A stretch of 64,000 nt of DNA. Origin: AP-15 sp963716115 (GTDB taxonomy: Bacteria; Pseudomonadota; Alphaproteobacteria; ATCC43930; CGMCC-115725). Position 1 is the stretch's first letter; each line of letters opens with the position of its first letter. A model generated the notes under the pieces. The model did not search any database, was not told the origin of the DNA, and saw only the letters and a list, made by a program, of their open reading frames with translations. Positions 1 through 8,954 of this stretch are shown one piece after another. The position numbers and the translations under genes are program-made. The stretch spans positions 248,001 to 312,000 of the forward strand of contig CAVQSZ010000010.1 in assembly GCA_963716115.1 (NCBI GenBank), read 5' to 3'.

Positions 1-1
1 C

Positions 2-415
2 GCTTGCGCCCCGAATCCAGCGCCAGCCCCAACCCAGGCCGCCGCCAACGCTGAAAAGACCAAGGAAGTCCTCGCCTTCTGCAAACAATTGTACGAAGAC
101 TCGCGCCTCAATCCTCTGCGCGGGATTATGGTCTTTGATCAGCCGCCAACCTCAGAAATGCAAAGCGACCCGCGTTATGTGACAGATGAGCAGCGACCTG
201 CTCTAGATGTTTACAAATCGCTCAATGAACAATGCCGCACTCATATCGCTTCCGCAAACCCCCGCTTGTGGCAAACTTTAGTACAGGTTCAGCCCTCTCC
301 GTACGAGCATTTGAAGCAGTTATACGATCGTAAAATTACCGTTGGTCAATACAATACGTATCGACAAGAGCTTTTGGAAAATTTTAACAAAGCTGTAGCT
401 GGGCCGACGAGGTGA
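2..415 (+). CDS. C-terminal part of a hypothetical protein, probably a lipoprotein
   Basis: The reading frame is open from the left edge of the window, so the gene starts upstream and only its last 137 codons are visible. The first visible residues are Ala-Cys-Ala-Pro-Asn-Pro followed by a Pro/Ala/Gln-rich stretch. That looks like the end of a lipobox and the usual flexible linker, suggesting an exported lipoprotein. The TTG at 89 is in frame but is unlikely to be the start, because the linker lies before it. The rest is a soluble, charged domain with no family I recognise. Its codon use is visibly less GC-rich than the neighbours (AAA, TTT and TAT codons are common), which hints at acquired DNA. 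No function is proposed. Confidence 0.6.
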   Translation, partial: ACAPNPAPAPTQAAANAEKTKEVLAFCKQLYEDSRLNPLRGIMVFDQPPTSEMQSDPRYVTDEQRPALDVYKSLNEQCRTHIASANPRLWQTLVQVQPSPYEHLKQLYDRKITVGQYNTYRQELLENFNKAVAGPTR

Positions 416-524
416 GGCCTCGCTTTCTATGAAAAAGGGCGTGGTGGTGGCTTCAAATAGGCCGAGCTACGAATCCATTTTGAGACACCTTCGGGCACGT
501 CGGGGTCTGTATGTTTTAGCAAGC

Positions 525-554
525 GTAGGGCGGAACAGCGCAGCGCATTCCGCC
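525..554. repeat. REP palindrome downstream of the broken RAYT gene
   Basis: A GTAGGGCGGAA arm and a TTCCGCC arm enclose a short GC loop. The same pattern recurs at 1210, 1276, 49160, 50062, 51462, 51713, 52335, 52431 and 52546, nearly always near RAYT genes. This is what is expected of REP elements mobilised by REP-associated tyrosine transposases. Confidence 0.7.
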
Positions 555-624
555 TCGACCTGTGGGGCGCCCGCTTCCTGACCGACGACCTCCACGTCCC
601 CCGGCTTGTTTCCGCCGCTTTGCT

Positions 625-1181
625 TCAGAGCCGTTCGCCGGCCTGTTGCGGTTCATCGCCGCCGCCCGTCCAGCCGGCAGGGTATAGCCCGCCGGCAACG
701 CACCGATGAAACGACGAGTGAGGCCAATCCGCCGGGTGCGCCACAAGACCGTGCTTGACCGGGTTGAAATGCGTGTAGTCCATGTGGGCCGCGAAGTCGC
801 GGTCATCGCGGATCGTGTGCTCCCAATAGCGTCGCTGCCAAATGCCGCGTTCGCCTCGGCTGGCCATGACCGGCGATCGCGGCTCGCCGACCGGCGACGA
901 TTTTGCAAACGCGGTCTTGATCGCCCGCCACCGACCGGGAAAATCGGCATCGCCTTTCGGCAACAGCCTGCCCCGGCGAAGGCCGGGGTCCACAGACAAT
1001 GCATGTGATCGGGAAGGACGACCCAGGCATCGATATGGAAAGGCGCACGGGCGCGCACTTGCCGAACCGCACCGCGCAGCGCGTCGATTCGCGCCACCAG
1101 CAGGTTCGACCGGCGGTCGAGCAGGTTCACGGTGAAGAAGAACGTCCCGCCCGGAACCCGATTGCGGCGATAATCCGGCAT
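625..1181 (-). pseudogene. REP-associated tyrosine transposase (RAYT), disrupted by a 23-bp insertion
   Basis: The start (MPDYRRNRVPGGTFFFTV) and the HUH-type motif DHMHCLW match the intact copy at 51771-52304 closely. Right after the HUH motif about 23 extra bases appear, and the reading frame then continues two bases out of phase through RYWEHTIRDDRDF and HFNPVKHG to the stop at 625. Without the 23 bases the gene is 534 nt, exactly the length of the intact copy. The insert contains a hairpin of another dispersed family (positions 971-988). RAYT proteins belong to the Y1 transposase family of IS200/IS605 type and act on REP palindromes. Here both REP-like palindromes and the broken gene remain, so this copy is probably inactive but could be served in trans by the other. 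Confidence 0.85.
971..988. repeat. GAAG-loop hairpin inserted in the RAYT gene
   Basis: CCCCGGC, loop GAAG, GCCGGGG: a perfect 7-bp stem. The same stem and loop design recurs at 3663-3716 and, in the opposite sense, inside a REP element near 52350. It accounts for most of the 23 bases that separate this RAYT copy from the intact one. Confidence 0.75.
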
Positions 1182-1587
1182 GAATGGAATATGCCCGGCC
1201 TTGGAGATAGGCGGAATGCGCTCCCGCTTTTCCGCCCTACGGTTCTACGGTTCGCGCAACGGCTGCCATCGGCATGTAGGGCGGATTTCAATCCGCCTTG
1301 TCGATTGATCCAGCACCGGCGTCAGGCTCATTTGGGCTCGATGTCCTCGTAGCGAGTTCGCCCGACGGCGTATCGCGTCAGCGGCGGCGGCGGTCATGCA
1401 AGTGCCGTAATCGCATTGTATTTTGACGGCATCGGCGTTCGTGGGCGGATGCACGAATTCTGATTGAGGGGGTTGCGGACACCTGATCTCGACCAGATAA
1501 ATCAGGCGGACCAGGGACCCGTCGACCGGCGCCGATAGTTTGCCAGGGCTCGGGCTGCGGAGAGACGATAAGGCATGGGAGGGTTTG
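1182..1587. other. Intergenic stretch with two REP palindromes, no gene seen
   Basis: REP-type palindromes lie at 1210-1240 (GGCGGAA...TTCCGCCCTAC) and 1276-1297 (GTAGGGCGGA...TCCGCC). The first sits just before the start codon of the RAYT gene, as does a matching element at 51713 before the intact RAYT. From 1298 to 1587 I see no convincing reading frame or RNA. A ribosome-binding site (GGAGGG at 1578-1583) serves the next gene. Confidence 0.55.
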
Positions 1588-2712
1588 ATGAGCGATTTGT
1601 CGGGGCCGCCGTTTCGCGCCGACCATGTCGGCAGCCTGTTGCGGCCGCCCGAATTGCTGCGCGCGCGGGCGGAGCATCAGGCCGGACATATGTCCGCCGG
1701 CGAGCTGCGGCGGGTCGAGGATGCGGCGATACGCGATGCGGCGCGGATGCAGCAGGAGATTGGGCTCCAGGGGGTGACCGACGGCGAATTTCGCCGCGGC
1801 TCCTGGCACATGGATTTTCTCTACCGGATCGGCGGGGTGGGCAAATCCGACCAGACCCTGCACATCCGCTTCAAGAATGAGGGCGGAACCGTCGAGTTCG
1901 CGCCGACCGCGCACCGGGTCGGCGGCAAGCTGCGGCTGAACGAGACGATCTTCGGCGAGGATTTCGCCTTTCTGAAATCGGCGGCGCCCGAGGGCGCGAC
2001 CGCGAAGCTGACGATCCCGTCACCTTCGATGCTGCACTACCGCGGCGGCCGGGCGGCGATCGACCAGAATGTCTATCCCGACATGGCGGAATTCTGGCAC
2101 GACCTCGCCCGGGTCTATGCGCAGGAGATCGCCGCCTTGCACGGCCTCGGCTGCGCCTATCTGCAGCTCGACGACACCAGCCTCGCCTATCTGAACGACC
2201 CGGCGCAGCGCGCCTATGTGACGAGCATCGGCGGCGACGGCGCGACGCAGCACCTGACCAACATCAAGGCGGTCAACGCAGCACTCGCCGGCCGGCCCGC
2301 CGGGATGACCGTGTGCACCCATATGTGCCGCGGCAATTTCCGCTCGTCGTGGATGGCCGAGGGCGGCTACGACCATGTCGCCGAGGCGCTCTTCGGCGAG
2401 CTCGCGGTCGACGGCTTCTTTCTCGAATACGACGATTCGCGCTCGGGCGGGTTCGAGCCGCTGCGCTTCGTGCCGCGCGGGAAGAAGCGGGTCGTGCTCG
2501 GCCTCGTCACCAGCAAGCGCGCCGCGCTCGAAAGCAAGGACGAATTGAAGCGGCGGATCGACGAGGCGGCGAAATACGTGCCGCTCGACCAGCTCTGCCT
2601 CCGCCCGCAATGCGGCTTTTCCTCGACCGTCGACGGCAATGCGCTGACGATCGACGAGCAGGCCGCGAAATTGCGCCTGGTCGTGGAAACCGCCCGCGAA
2701 ATCTGGGGCTGA
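1588..2712 (+). CDS. MetE-like cobalamin-independent methionine synthase family protein
   Basis: A 374-residue protein matching the C-terminal, zinc-binding barrel of MetE rather than the full enzyme of about 750 residues. It opens with FRADHVGSLLRP, typical of the stand-alone YxjG-type branch, and has LQLDDT, CTHMCRGN (His and Cys zinc ligands), FLEYDD and the late Cys in QCGFSST. The family transfers methyl groups to thiols, but the substrate of the short members is usually unknown, and without the folate-binding half it need not make methionine from methyl-folate. I chose ATG 1588 because GGAGGG lies just upstream; an in-frame ATG at 1540 has no conserved sequence behind it. It is followed after 28 bp by an unrelated hypothetical gene. 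Confidence 0.8.
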   Translation: MSDLSGPPFRADHVGSLLRPPELLRARAEHQAGHMSAGELRRVEDAAIRDAARMQQEIGLQGVTDGEFRRGSWHMDFLYRIGGVGKSDQTLHIRFKNEGGTVEFAPTAHRVGGKLRLNETIFGEDFAFLKSAAPEGATAKLTIPSPSMLHYRGGRAAIDQNVYPDMAEFWHDLARVYAQEIAALHGLGCAYLQLDDTSLAYLNDPAQRAYVTSIGGDGATQHLTNIKAVNAALAGRPAGMTVCTHMCRGNFRSSWMAEGGYDHVAEALFGELAVDGFFLEYDDSRSGGFEPLRFVPRGKKRVVLGLVTSKRAALESKDELKRRIDEAAKYVPLDQLCLRPQCGFSSTVDGNALTIDEQAAKLRLVVETAREIWG

Positions 2713-2740
2713 GCGCGTCCGATCGAGAAAGGTCCTGTCG

Positions 2741-3619
2741 ATGCGCGTCCTCACCTATAGCCAGGGTCTGCGGATCGACGACCCGACGCTCGTCGCCACC
2801 CTCGCCATCTTCTGCGAAAAGACGTGGCTGCCTTACGAGCGCGTCGGCGACACGATGCAGAAGGTGCTCGAAGAGACCGGCGCCCTGACCGATACGGTCG
2901 CGGCGCTGAAAAAGGATCCGGCGCGCCACGATGTCCGCGAGTGGGACGCCGCCTTGGATGATCTGTTCAAGGAGCAAATCTTCGAGCGGCTGCCCGGGCC
3001 GAGCGCGACCAACCATGCCGCGCACCGTCACGAATTCGACGATAAATCGGTAAGCGAAATCGTCGGCGCGCCGAAATCCATTTACGAGAGGTTGGCTCTG
3101 AGATTTCACTTCACTCGCGGTGATCTGCCGGGAATTGAAATGTTCGACTCGGGAACCGCGAGAAGCGAGATCAATCTCGCGCAGAGCGCAATCTTCCTAA
3201 ATCTGCCCAAGCTGCGGCCGATTGAGCCGAAGAGGATCCTTGACCTGCGCGCCGATGCGCAAGCTCATGGTCTCAAAGAATTTTGGGAGATGATCGAGCA
3301 CGAATACCGCTTGGCGCAGGCTCAGGGGCAGCCAAACGCGGCCAGGGCGGAAAAGATCCGGGCGGATTTCGAAAGGTGGAACCGCGAGCGGTTCGAATTG
3401 CGGGGCCTGACTGCCGGTCTCGGCCTGGCAACCACGTTGGCGGCCTACCTCTGGGGGCCGACGGGCATCGGCGGCGCAGCGGAGGCGATATTGCTCGGGG
3501 CCGCGGCAAGCACCGTCCCTCCTTGGTTCGGCGCGCTGAATGTGTGGTGGGTGGGACACAACAAGGGACGAAGCGAGGCGTTCAAGTGCATTTCGCGGGT
3601 CGATCGGAGGATCGGCTAG
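2741..3619 (+). CDS. Hypothetical protein with C-terminal membrane segments
   Basis: A 292-residue protein I do not recognise. The first 210 residues are soluble, alpha-helical and charged. Two hydrophobic stretches follow (about residues 225-250, LTAGLGLATTLAAYLWG, and 252-275, AILLGAAASTVPPWFG), then a short basic tail, so it is probably anchored in the inner membrane by a hairpin. AGAAAGGTC just before the ATG can serve as ribosome-binding site. It lies 28 bp behind the MetE-like gene on the same strand, so it may be co-transcribed, but nothing in the sequence links the two functions. Confidence 0.6.
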   Translation: MRVLTYSQGLRIDDPTLVATLAIFCEKTWLPYERVGDTMQKVLEETGALTDTVAALKKDPARHDVREWDAALDDLFKEQIFERLPGPSATNHAAHRHEFDDKSVSEIVGAPKSIYERLALRFHFTRGDLPGIEMFDSGTARSEINLAQSAIFLNLPKLRPIEPKRILDLRADAQAHGLKEFWEMIEHEYRLAQAQGQPNAARAEKIRADFERWNRERFELRGLTAGLGLATTLAAYLWGPTGIGGAAEAILLGAAASTVPPWFGALNVWWVGHNKGRSEAFKCISRVDRRIG

Positions 3620-3662
3620 GGGGTGGGTATCAGAGATTTGACTCCGTTCTTGCCTACCCGCC

Positions 3663-3716
3663 ATACCGGCGAAGGCCGGTATCCATGGCAAAGATGGGTC
3701 CCGGCCTTCGCCGGGA
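3663..3716. repeat. Pair of inverted GAAG/CTTC-loop hairpins
   Basis: ATACCGGC-GAAG-GCCGGTAT at 3663-3682 and TCCCGGC-CTTC-GCCGGGA at 3699-3716 are two hairpins in opposite orientation, 16 bp apart. They form a bacterial interspersed mosaic-type unit between convergent genes. Either could also slow transcription, but no T-run follows. Confidence 0.6.
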
Positions 3717-3782
3717 AGGCGATGACGCCATCGTCCGGCCGCTCGCATAGCCTAGCGGCCGGCCCGTCGCCTGATCGTCGGC

Positions 3783-4365
3783 CTAAAGCGCCTTGCGGAA
3801 GGTCAGGTTGATGCGGCGGCGGCCGGTCAGCGGGTGGTCGCCGTCGGCCAGCGGCGCTATGCCGTGATAGAAGAGCCGCGACGGGCCGCCCCAGACCGCG
3901 ACATCGCCGCTCGCCATCGGGATGCGCCGCTGCCGCTCGCCGCGGCCGGCGCCGCCGAACAGGAACAGCGCCGGCAGGCCCAGCGACACCGAGACGATCG
4001 GCGCCGACAGGTCGCGCTCGTCCTCGTCGCGGTGCAACGACAATCTTGGCGCCGGGCTCGTAGCTGTTGATCAGGCAGGCGTCGGGGACGAAGCCCGGGT
4101 AGCCGGCCGCCGCCGCGGCGCTTGCGGCGAGGCTGTGGAACAGCGTCGGCATCGCGGGCCACCTCCGACCGGTCGTCGGGTCGAAAGCGTTGTAGCGATA
4201 GCCGGCGCGGTCGGTCACCCAGCCGGCATCGCCGCAATTGGTCATCGCCACCGACATCCGGAACCCGCCCGGCGTCACCATATGCCGGAACGGCGCGGCA
4301 GCGGCGATCTCAGTGACCGCCGCGACCAAGCTCGGCGCTTCATTGCGCGCGAAGCCGCGCAGCAA
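3783..4365 (-). CDS. alkB: Alkylated-DNA repair dioxygenase AlkB (frameshifted in this record)
   Basis: Fe(II)/2-oxoglutarate dioxygenase that removes methyl lesions such as 1-meA and 3-meC from DNA. The first part contains FRMSVAMTNCGDAGWVTD, WPAMP and DACLINSYEPGAK; the second contains the iron motif SLHRDEDE, IVSVSLGLPA, WGGPSRLFYHGI and RINLTFRKAL. All correspond in order to E. coli AlkB (216 residues). The two parts are in different frames. Removing one base near 4041 turns the codons after AKI into the expected Ser-Leu-His-x-Asp and restores about 193 codons. Family similarity continues upstream to about 4408 (DLFGERDEPLAEGA), but no good start codon is visible there; TTG 4365 is the only formal one. 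It follows the propeller gene on the same strand. Confidence 0.8.
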
Positions 4366-4423
4366 CGCCGCCCCTTCGGCGAGCGGCTCGTCGCGCTCGC
4401 CGAAAAGGTCGCCGGCCGAAACC

Positions 4424-5470
4424 TTACCCGCAGGCGACCGCGTAGACGTCGCGCACCCCTTCGGGGAGCCGGCTCTCGCTCCAGCTCTTGCCGTTGTCCT
4501 GAGTGCCGAAGACCTGGCCGAAGCGCGAGACGCCGTAGACCTGGCTCGGATCCTTCGGGTGCAGTGCCACCCCCATCATCGTCGCCTCGGCCTTGATGCC
4601 GTGGTCGAACCGCTTCCAGGTCTGGCCGACATCCTCGCTGCGCCAGATCGAGCCGTCGGTGCTGCGCGCGGCCGGGCTCAGGCAGGCGAACATGATTTTG
4701 GGGTCGTGCGGCGAGACCCGGATGTCGCGGCCGTAGGTCAAGGGCGAGAAGCGGCCGATCTCCATGTCCTGCCAATGGTCGCCGCGGTCGCCGCTGCGGA
4801 AGAGCCCCATGCGGTTGGCGAGGAAGACGGTGCCGGGGGCGGCGGCGCTGCACGCCAGTGCATGGCCGTCGAGCATGCCCTCGATCTCGGTCTGGCTGCC
4901 GATCCGGCTCTTGTACTTCGGCTGCTCGCAAAAGCGGATCAAGTCGGCGGTGCAGTCTTCCCAGCTCTCGCCCCGGTTGCGGCTGCGCATGGCGCCATTG
5001 GCTTCGAGCGTCGCATAGACGTCGTCGGGCGAATTGGGGTCGATGTCGAGCCGCATGACGCGGCAGGCAAAGCCCATGATCACCCGGTCGGGGAGGCCGG
5101 GGTCGGCCGTCTTGCGCCAGGTGTCGCCGCCGTCGTCGCTGCGCCAGACCGCGGGCGGGGTGGCGCCGGCATAGACGATGCGCGGGTTCTTCGGATGGAT
5201 GCAGACCGACCAGATGTCGGCGTCCTCGGGCAGGGCGAGCTTTTCCCAGCGCGCGCCGCGGTTGCTGCTGCGATAGCTGCCGGTGGTGGTGCCGATATAG
5301 ACGACGTCGGGGTTCTCCGGATGCACCGTGATCGCGTGCACCTCGGTCCCTTCCGGCAGCCCGCTGGTCAGGTGCTGCCACTCGTTGTCGCCGACCTTCT
5401 GGCGGAAAACTCCGCCGAGCGTCCCGCCCATCGACCGCGCCGCACCGGCGTAAACATGTGTATCCGCCAT
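4424..5470 (-). CDS. BNR/Asp-box repeat beta-propeller protein
   Basis: A 348-residue protein made of repeated Asp-box motifs (S-x-D/N-x-G-x-x-W): YRSSNRGARWEKL, WRSDDGGDTWRKT, MRSRNRGESWEDC, FRSGDRGDHWQDM, WRSEDVGQTWKRF and FGTQDNGKSWSE. They recur about every 50 residues, as in the propellers of sialidase-like and VPS10-like proteins. There is no signal peptide and no sialidase Arg triad I can place, so no enzymatic role is claimed. GGAGG lies 7 bases before ATG 5470, which I prefer to the in-frame TTG one codon earlier. The alkB gene starts almost immediately downstream, so the two may share a transcript. Confidence 0.75.
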   Translation of the reverse strand: MADTHVYAGAARSMGGTLGGVFRQKVGDNEWQHLTSGLPEGTEVHAITVHPENPDVVYIGTTTGSYRSSNRGARWEKLALPEDADIWSVCIHPKNPRIVYAGATPPAVWRSDDGGDTWRKTADPGLPDRVIMGFACRVMRLDIDPNSPDDVYATLEANGAMRSRNRGESWEDCTADLIRFCEQPKYKSRIGSQTEIEGMLDGHALACSAAAPGTVFLANRMGLFRSGDRGDHWQDMEIGRFSPLTYGRDIRVSPHDPKIMFACLSPAARSTDGSIWRSEDVGQTWKRFDHGIKAEATMMGVALHPKDPSQVYGVSRFGQVFGTQDNGKSWSESRLPEGVRDVYAVACG

Positions 5471-5568
5471 CAAATCCTCCCTCGCTGGATCGCGGCTCGA
5501 TCATACCTCCGCCGCGCGGCGTGGCCACAAAGCTTTACCGCCCTCGCGGGACAATTCGCATCGGGCCG

Positions 5569-5823
5569 CTACGGGTGAGGCGGCGGCAGGTATCGGATGG
5601 CGGCCAAGATAATGCCGACGGCGACGACGAGCATGCTGCCGAAGCGGATCGTCAGGTCGCGTCGCAACAATTCGATTTCCGCCTTCAATTCCGCCTGCAC
5701 CGCCAAAATCTCCGCCCTCAGCCCGCTGCCTGCCTCGGCGATGTCGCCGGCGTGCTTCGGCGGAAAGCCGGCGCCTTCGAGCCGGCGCGCCAGCTTCAGC
5801 GTATCGAACGGAACCGCGCCCAT
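5569..5823 (-). CDS. Small coiled-coil membrane protein (DUF1640-like)
   Basis: An 84-residue protein with FDTLKLARRLEGAGFPPKHA at its start, a helical stretch rich in Glu, Ala and Leu (about residues 28-58) that should form a coiled coil, and a C-terminal membrane segment (MLVVAVGIILAAIRYL). The same plan and the same N-terminal signature occur in the gene at 33065-33457, so the two are paralogs. The signature resembles the CCDC90/DUF1640 family, whose bacterial role is unknown. Start ATG 5823 is chosen because similarity between the paralogs begins there. Confidence 0.6.
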   Translation of the reverse strand: MGAVPFDTLKLARRLEGAGFPPKHAGDIAEAGSGLRAEILAVQAELKAEIELLRRDLTIRFGSMLVVAVGIILAAIRYLPPPHP

Positions 5824-6011
5824 CCGGCGAAGCTTAAATCTCCAGCCTTTGCTGTCGAGGCGCCGGGCCGCCTGCTCCGCCGGCAAGCTGCGGCTCGCGA
5901 GCGTTGGAAGCCCGGACAGAAAAACTGCGCGGCGCTGTTCTCCCAATCCTTACCTTCGCGCGCTATGCTCGCATCTGATCGCGCCCGCTCCAGGCTCCGG
6001 GGAGGCGAGGA

Positions 6012-7667
6012 ATGAACGCCACGCTGACATTGATCGACCTCGCCGGATTGGTGGCCCTGCTGCTGTGGGGCGTGCACATGGTGCAGAGCGGCATCCAGCG
6101 CGCCTTCGGGCCGCATTTGCGGCGCCTGCTCGCGACCGCGCTCGGCAACCGCGCCAAGGCGTTCCTCGCCGGCCTCGGGATTACCGCGATCTTGCAGAGC
6201 AGCACCGCGACCGGGCTGATGATTGCGGGCTTTGCCGCCGGCGGGCTCGTCGATCTGGTGCCGGGGATGGCGGCGATGCTCGGCGCCAATGTCGGCACGA
6301 CCCTGATCGTCCAGCTGCTGTCGTTCGACATTTCGCGCGTGGCGCCGCTGTTCATCCTGATCGGCGTGATGATGTTCCGTCGCGGCAGCGTCACCCGCAC
6401 CCGCGACCTTGGCCGGGTGGGGATCGGCCTCGGGCTGATGCTGATCGCGCTGAGCCAGCTTCTGGTGATCCTGATCCCGTATGAGGATGTGCCGAGCCTG
6501 CGGCTGCTGCTGGGCGCGGTCGCCACCGTGCCGCTGATCGACGTGATCCTGGCCGCGGCGCTGACCTGGGCGGCGCATTCGAGCGTCGCCGTCGTCCTCT
6601 TGATCATGTCGTTCGCGGCGCAGGGCGTGGTGCCGCCGCATGCGGCCTTCGCCCTCGTCCTCGGGGCCAATCTCGGCACCGCGCTGAACCCGCTCCTCGA
6701 ATCCGATTCGAATGGCGACCCGGCAGGTAAGCGCCTGCCGCTCGGCAATCTGATCAATCGGCTGTTCGGGTGCGTGCTCGGCCTGGCGCTGCTCGACCTG
6801 ATCGGACCATGGATGGTTTCAGTCGAGCCCAATGCCTCGCGCGCGGTCGCCGACTTCCACACGCTCTTCAACCTCGTCATGGCGGCGCTGTTCTTCCCGG
6901 TGCTGCAGCCTCTGGCGCGGCTGCTCGGCTGGATGCTGCCGACGCGCGCCGCCCCGGTCGACCCGTCGCGGCCGGTCTACCTCGACCAGGCGGCGACCGA
7001 GACGCCGGCGGTGGCGCTGGCCGCGGCCTCGCGCGAGGCGCTGCGCATGGCCGATATCCTCGAATCGATGCTGCACGCCGCCCTCGACGCGCTCGACCGG
7101 GGCGACCGCAAGCGCATCACCGAAACCAAGCGCCTCGACGACGTGCTCGATCGGCTCAACGGCGCAATCAAGGCGTATCTGACCTCGCTCGATCATGAAA
7201 CCCTCGACGGCGAGGACGATCGCCGGCTGTCGGAGATCCTCGCCTTCGTGACCAACCTCGAGCACGCCGGAGACATCGTCGAGCACGGCGTGATGAGCGG
7301 CGCAGCAAAGCGGCTCAAGCGCAATCTGGCGTTCTCCCCCGAGGGGCAGGTCGAGATCCGCGAAATGCTGCAGCGCCTCGCCACCAACCTGCGCACCGGC
7401 GCTGCGGTGTTCATGACCGACGACGCGCGGGCGGCGCGCGGGCTGCTCGGCGAGAAGGAGGTGTTTCGCGACCTTGAGCAGCGCGCGACCGAGGCGCACT
7501 TCCAACGGGTCCGCGCGGGTCGGGTCGAAAGCGTCGAAACAAGCGCGCTCCACCTCGACCTGCTGCGCGATTTGAAGAGGATCAACGCCCACCTCGCCGC
7601 CGCGGCGTATCCGGTGCTCGAACGGCGCGGCGAGCTTCTGTCCAGCCGCCTCAAGCAGGACGGCTGA
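6012..7667 (+). CDS. Na+/phosphate symporter with C-terminal PhoU-like domain
   Basis: A 551-residue inner-membrane transporter of the Na/Pi-cotransporter (PF02690) family. Two inverted repeats are visible: the first carries LQSSTATGLM and GANVGTT (about residues 60-100), the second AHSSVAVVLL and GANLGTALNP (about 195-225). Both hold the QSS-type motif that binds phosphate and sodium in this family. From about residue 340 the chain becomes soluble and helical, matching a PhoU-like regulatory domain. The start ATG 6012 follows GAGGCGAGGA closely. The gene stands alone between divergently oriented small genes and serC. No pho box was identified. Confidence 0.85.
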   Translation: MNATLTLIDLAGLVALLLWGVHMVQSGIQRAFGPHLRRLLATALGNRAKAFLAGLGITAILQSSTATGLMIAGFAAGGLVDLVPGMAAMLGANVGTTLIVQLLSFDISRVAPLFILIGVMMFRRGSVTRTRDLGRVGIGLGLMLIALSQLLVILIPYEDVPSLRLLLGAVATVPLIDVILAAALTWAAHSSVAVVLLIMSFAAQGVVPPHAAFALVLGANLGTALNPLLESDSNGDPAGKRLPLGNLINRLFGCVLGLALLDLIGPWMVSVEPNASRAVADFHTLFNLVMAALFFPVLQPLARLLGWMLPTRAAPVDPSRPVYLDQAATETPAVALAAASREALRMADILESMLHAALDALDRGDRKRITETKRLDDVLDRLNGAIKAYLTSLDHETLDGEDDRRLSEILAFVTNLEHAGDIVEHGVMSGAAKRLKRNLAFSPEGQVEIREMLQRLATNLRTGAAVFMTDDARAARGLLGEKEVFRDLEQRATEAHFQRVRAGRVESVETSALHLDLLRDLKRINAHLAAAAYPVLERRGELLSSRLKQDG

Positions 7668-7780
7668 CGCTCGGGCCGCTCGATGCTGCACCGCCGCATT
7701 GACGCTGCGCGGGCGCGCCCATAAGGTCCGGCGCGGGACACGGCCCCCCAACGGGCCGCATCTATTCTGCGAGGGATAGC

Positions 7781-8941
7781 ATGACCAAGCCGAACCGGCG
7801 TCCGCGCAACCCCTGCTTTTCCTCCGGCCCGTGCGCGAAGCGGCCGGGCTGGTCGCCGGCGGCGCTCGACGAGGCGCTGGTCGGGCGCTCGCACCGTTCG
7901 GGCGTCGGCAAGGCGCGGATCGTCGAAACGGTCGAGCTCTCGCGCACGATCCTCGGCGTCCCCGAAGACTGGCGCGTCGGCATTGTCGCCGGCTCCGACA
8001 CCGGGGCGATCGAGATCGCGATGTGGTCGCTGCTGGGCGCCCGCGGCGTCGACATGCTGGCCTGGGAGAATTTCGGCGAGGGCTGGGTCGCCGACGTGGC
8101 GCAAATGAAGCTGCCGGATGTGCGGGTGCTGCGCGCGCCCTACGGCCGGCTGCCCGATCTCACGCAGGTCGATCCCGACCGCGACGTGGTCTTCCCTTGG
8201 AACGGCACCACCGCGGGAGTGCGGGTGGCGAACGGCGACTGGATCGCCGCCGACCGCCGCGGGCTCGCGATTTGCGACGCGACCTCGGCCGTCTTTGCGA
8301 TGCGGCTGCCTTGGGACAAGCTCGATGTCGTCACCTGGTCGTGGCAGAAGGCGCTGGGTGGCGAGGCGGGGCACGGGATGCTGGCGCTGTCGCCGCGCGC
8401 GGTCGAGCGGCTGGAGAGCTACACGCCGCCGTGGCCGTTGCCCAAGCTCTTCCGGCTGACCGCGAAGGGCCGGCTGATCGAAGGGGTCTTTCGCGGCGAG
8501 ACGATCAACACGCCCTCGATGCTGTGCGTCGAGGACGCGCTCGATTCCCTCCGCTGGGCGCAGTCGGTGGGTGGGCTCGACGGCCTCGTCGCGCGCTCGG
8601 AAAAAAACCTCGCAGCGCTCGCCGCCTGGGAGGAGAGGACGGAATGGGTCGAATTTCTCGCCAAAGACCCGGCGACGATCTCCTGCACCTCGCCGCAGCT
8701 CGAGATCACCGAGCCGTGGTTCAAGAGCCTGCCGCCCGAGGAGCGCCTTCGGACCGTGCGGGCGATGACCCGGCGGCTCGAGGAGGAGGGCGCCGCCTAT
8801 GACATCGCCAGCCACATCGCCTCGCCGCCGGGCATCCGCGTCTGGACCGGCGCCACGGTCGAGACTGGCGACGTCGAGGCGCTGACGCCGTGGCTCGACT
8901 GGGCCTGGGATCAGCAGCGGCGGGCGGCGAAGGCCGCGTAG
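7781..8941 (+). CDS. serC: Phosphoserine aminotransferase
   Basis: PLP-dependent class V aminotransferase that converts 3-phosphohydroxypyruvate and glutamate into phosphoserine, the second step of serine synthesis. At 386 residues it matches the alphaproteobacterial/archaeal type. It opens with NPCFSSGPCAKRPGW and has RSHRSGVGKARI, a PLP Lys in TWSWQKALGGEAGHG (near residue 189) and VFRGETINTPSMLC. It sits 13 bp before serA on the same strand, so the two pathway genes form an operon. Confidence 0.93.
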   Translation: MTKPNRRPRNPCFSSGPCAKRPGWSPAALDEALVGRSHRSGVGKARIVETVELSRTILGVPEDWRVGIVAGSDTGAIEIAMWSLLGARGVDMLAWENFGEGWVADVAQMKLPDVRVLRAPYGRLPDLTQVDPDRDVVFPWNGTTAGVRVANGDWIAADRRGLAICDATSAVFAMRLPWDKLDVVTWSWQKALGGEAGHGMLALSPRAVERLESYTPPWPLPKLFRLTAKGRLIEGVFRGETINTPSMLCVEDALDSLRWAQSVGGLDGLVARSEKNLAALAAWEERTEWVEFLAKDPATISCTSPQLEITEPWFKSLPPEERLRTVRAMTRRLEEEGAAYDIASHIASPPGIRVWTGATVETGDVEALTPWLDWAWDQQRRAAKAA

Positions 8942-8954
8942 AGGAAGCAGGGTC

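Noticed and set aside
89..415. First frame taken as a complete 108-residue gene from TTG 89
   Set aside because: The same frame is open to the window edge and begins with a lipobox-like Ala-Cys and linker, so the gene extends upstream.
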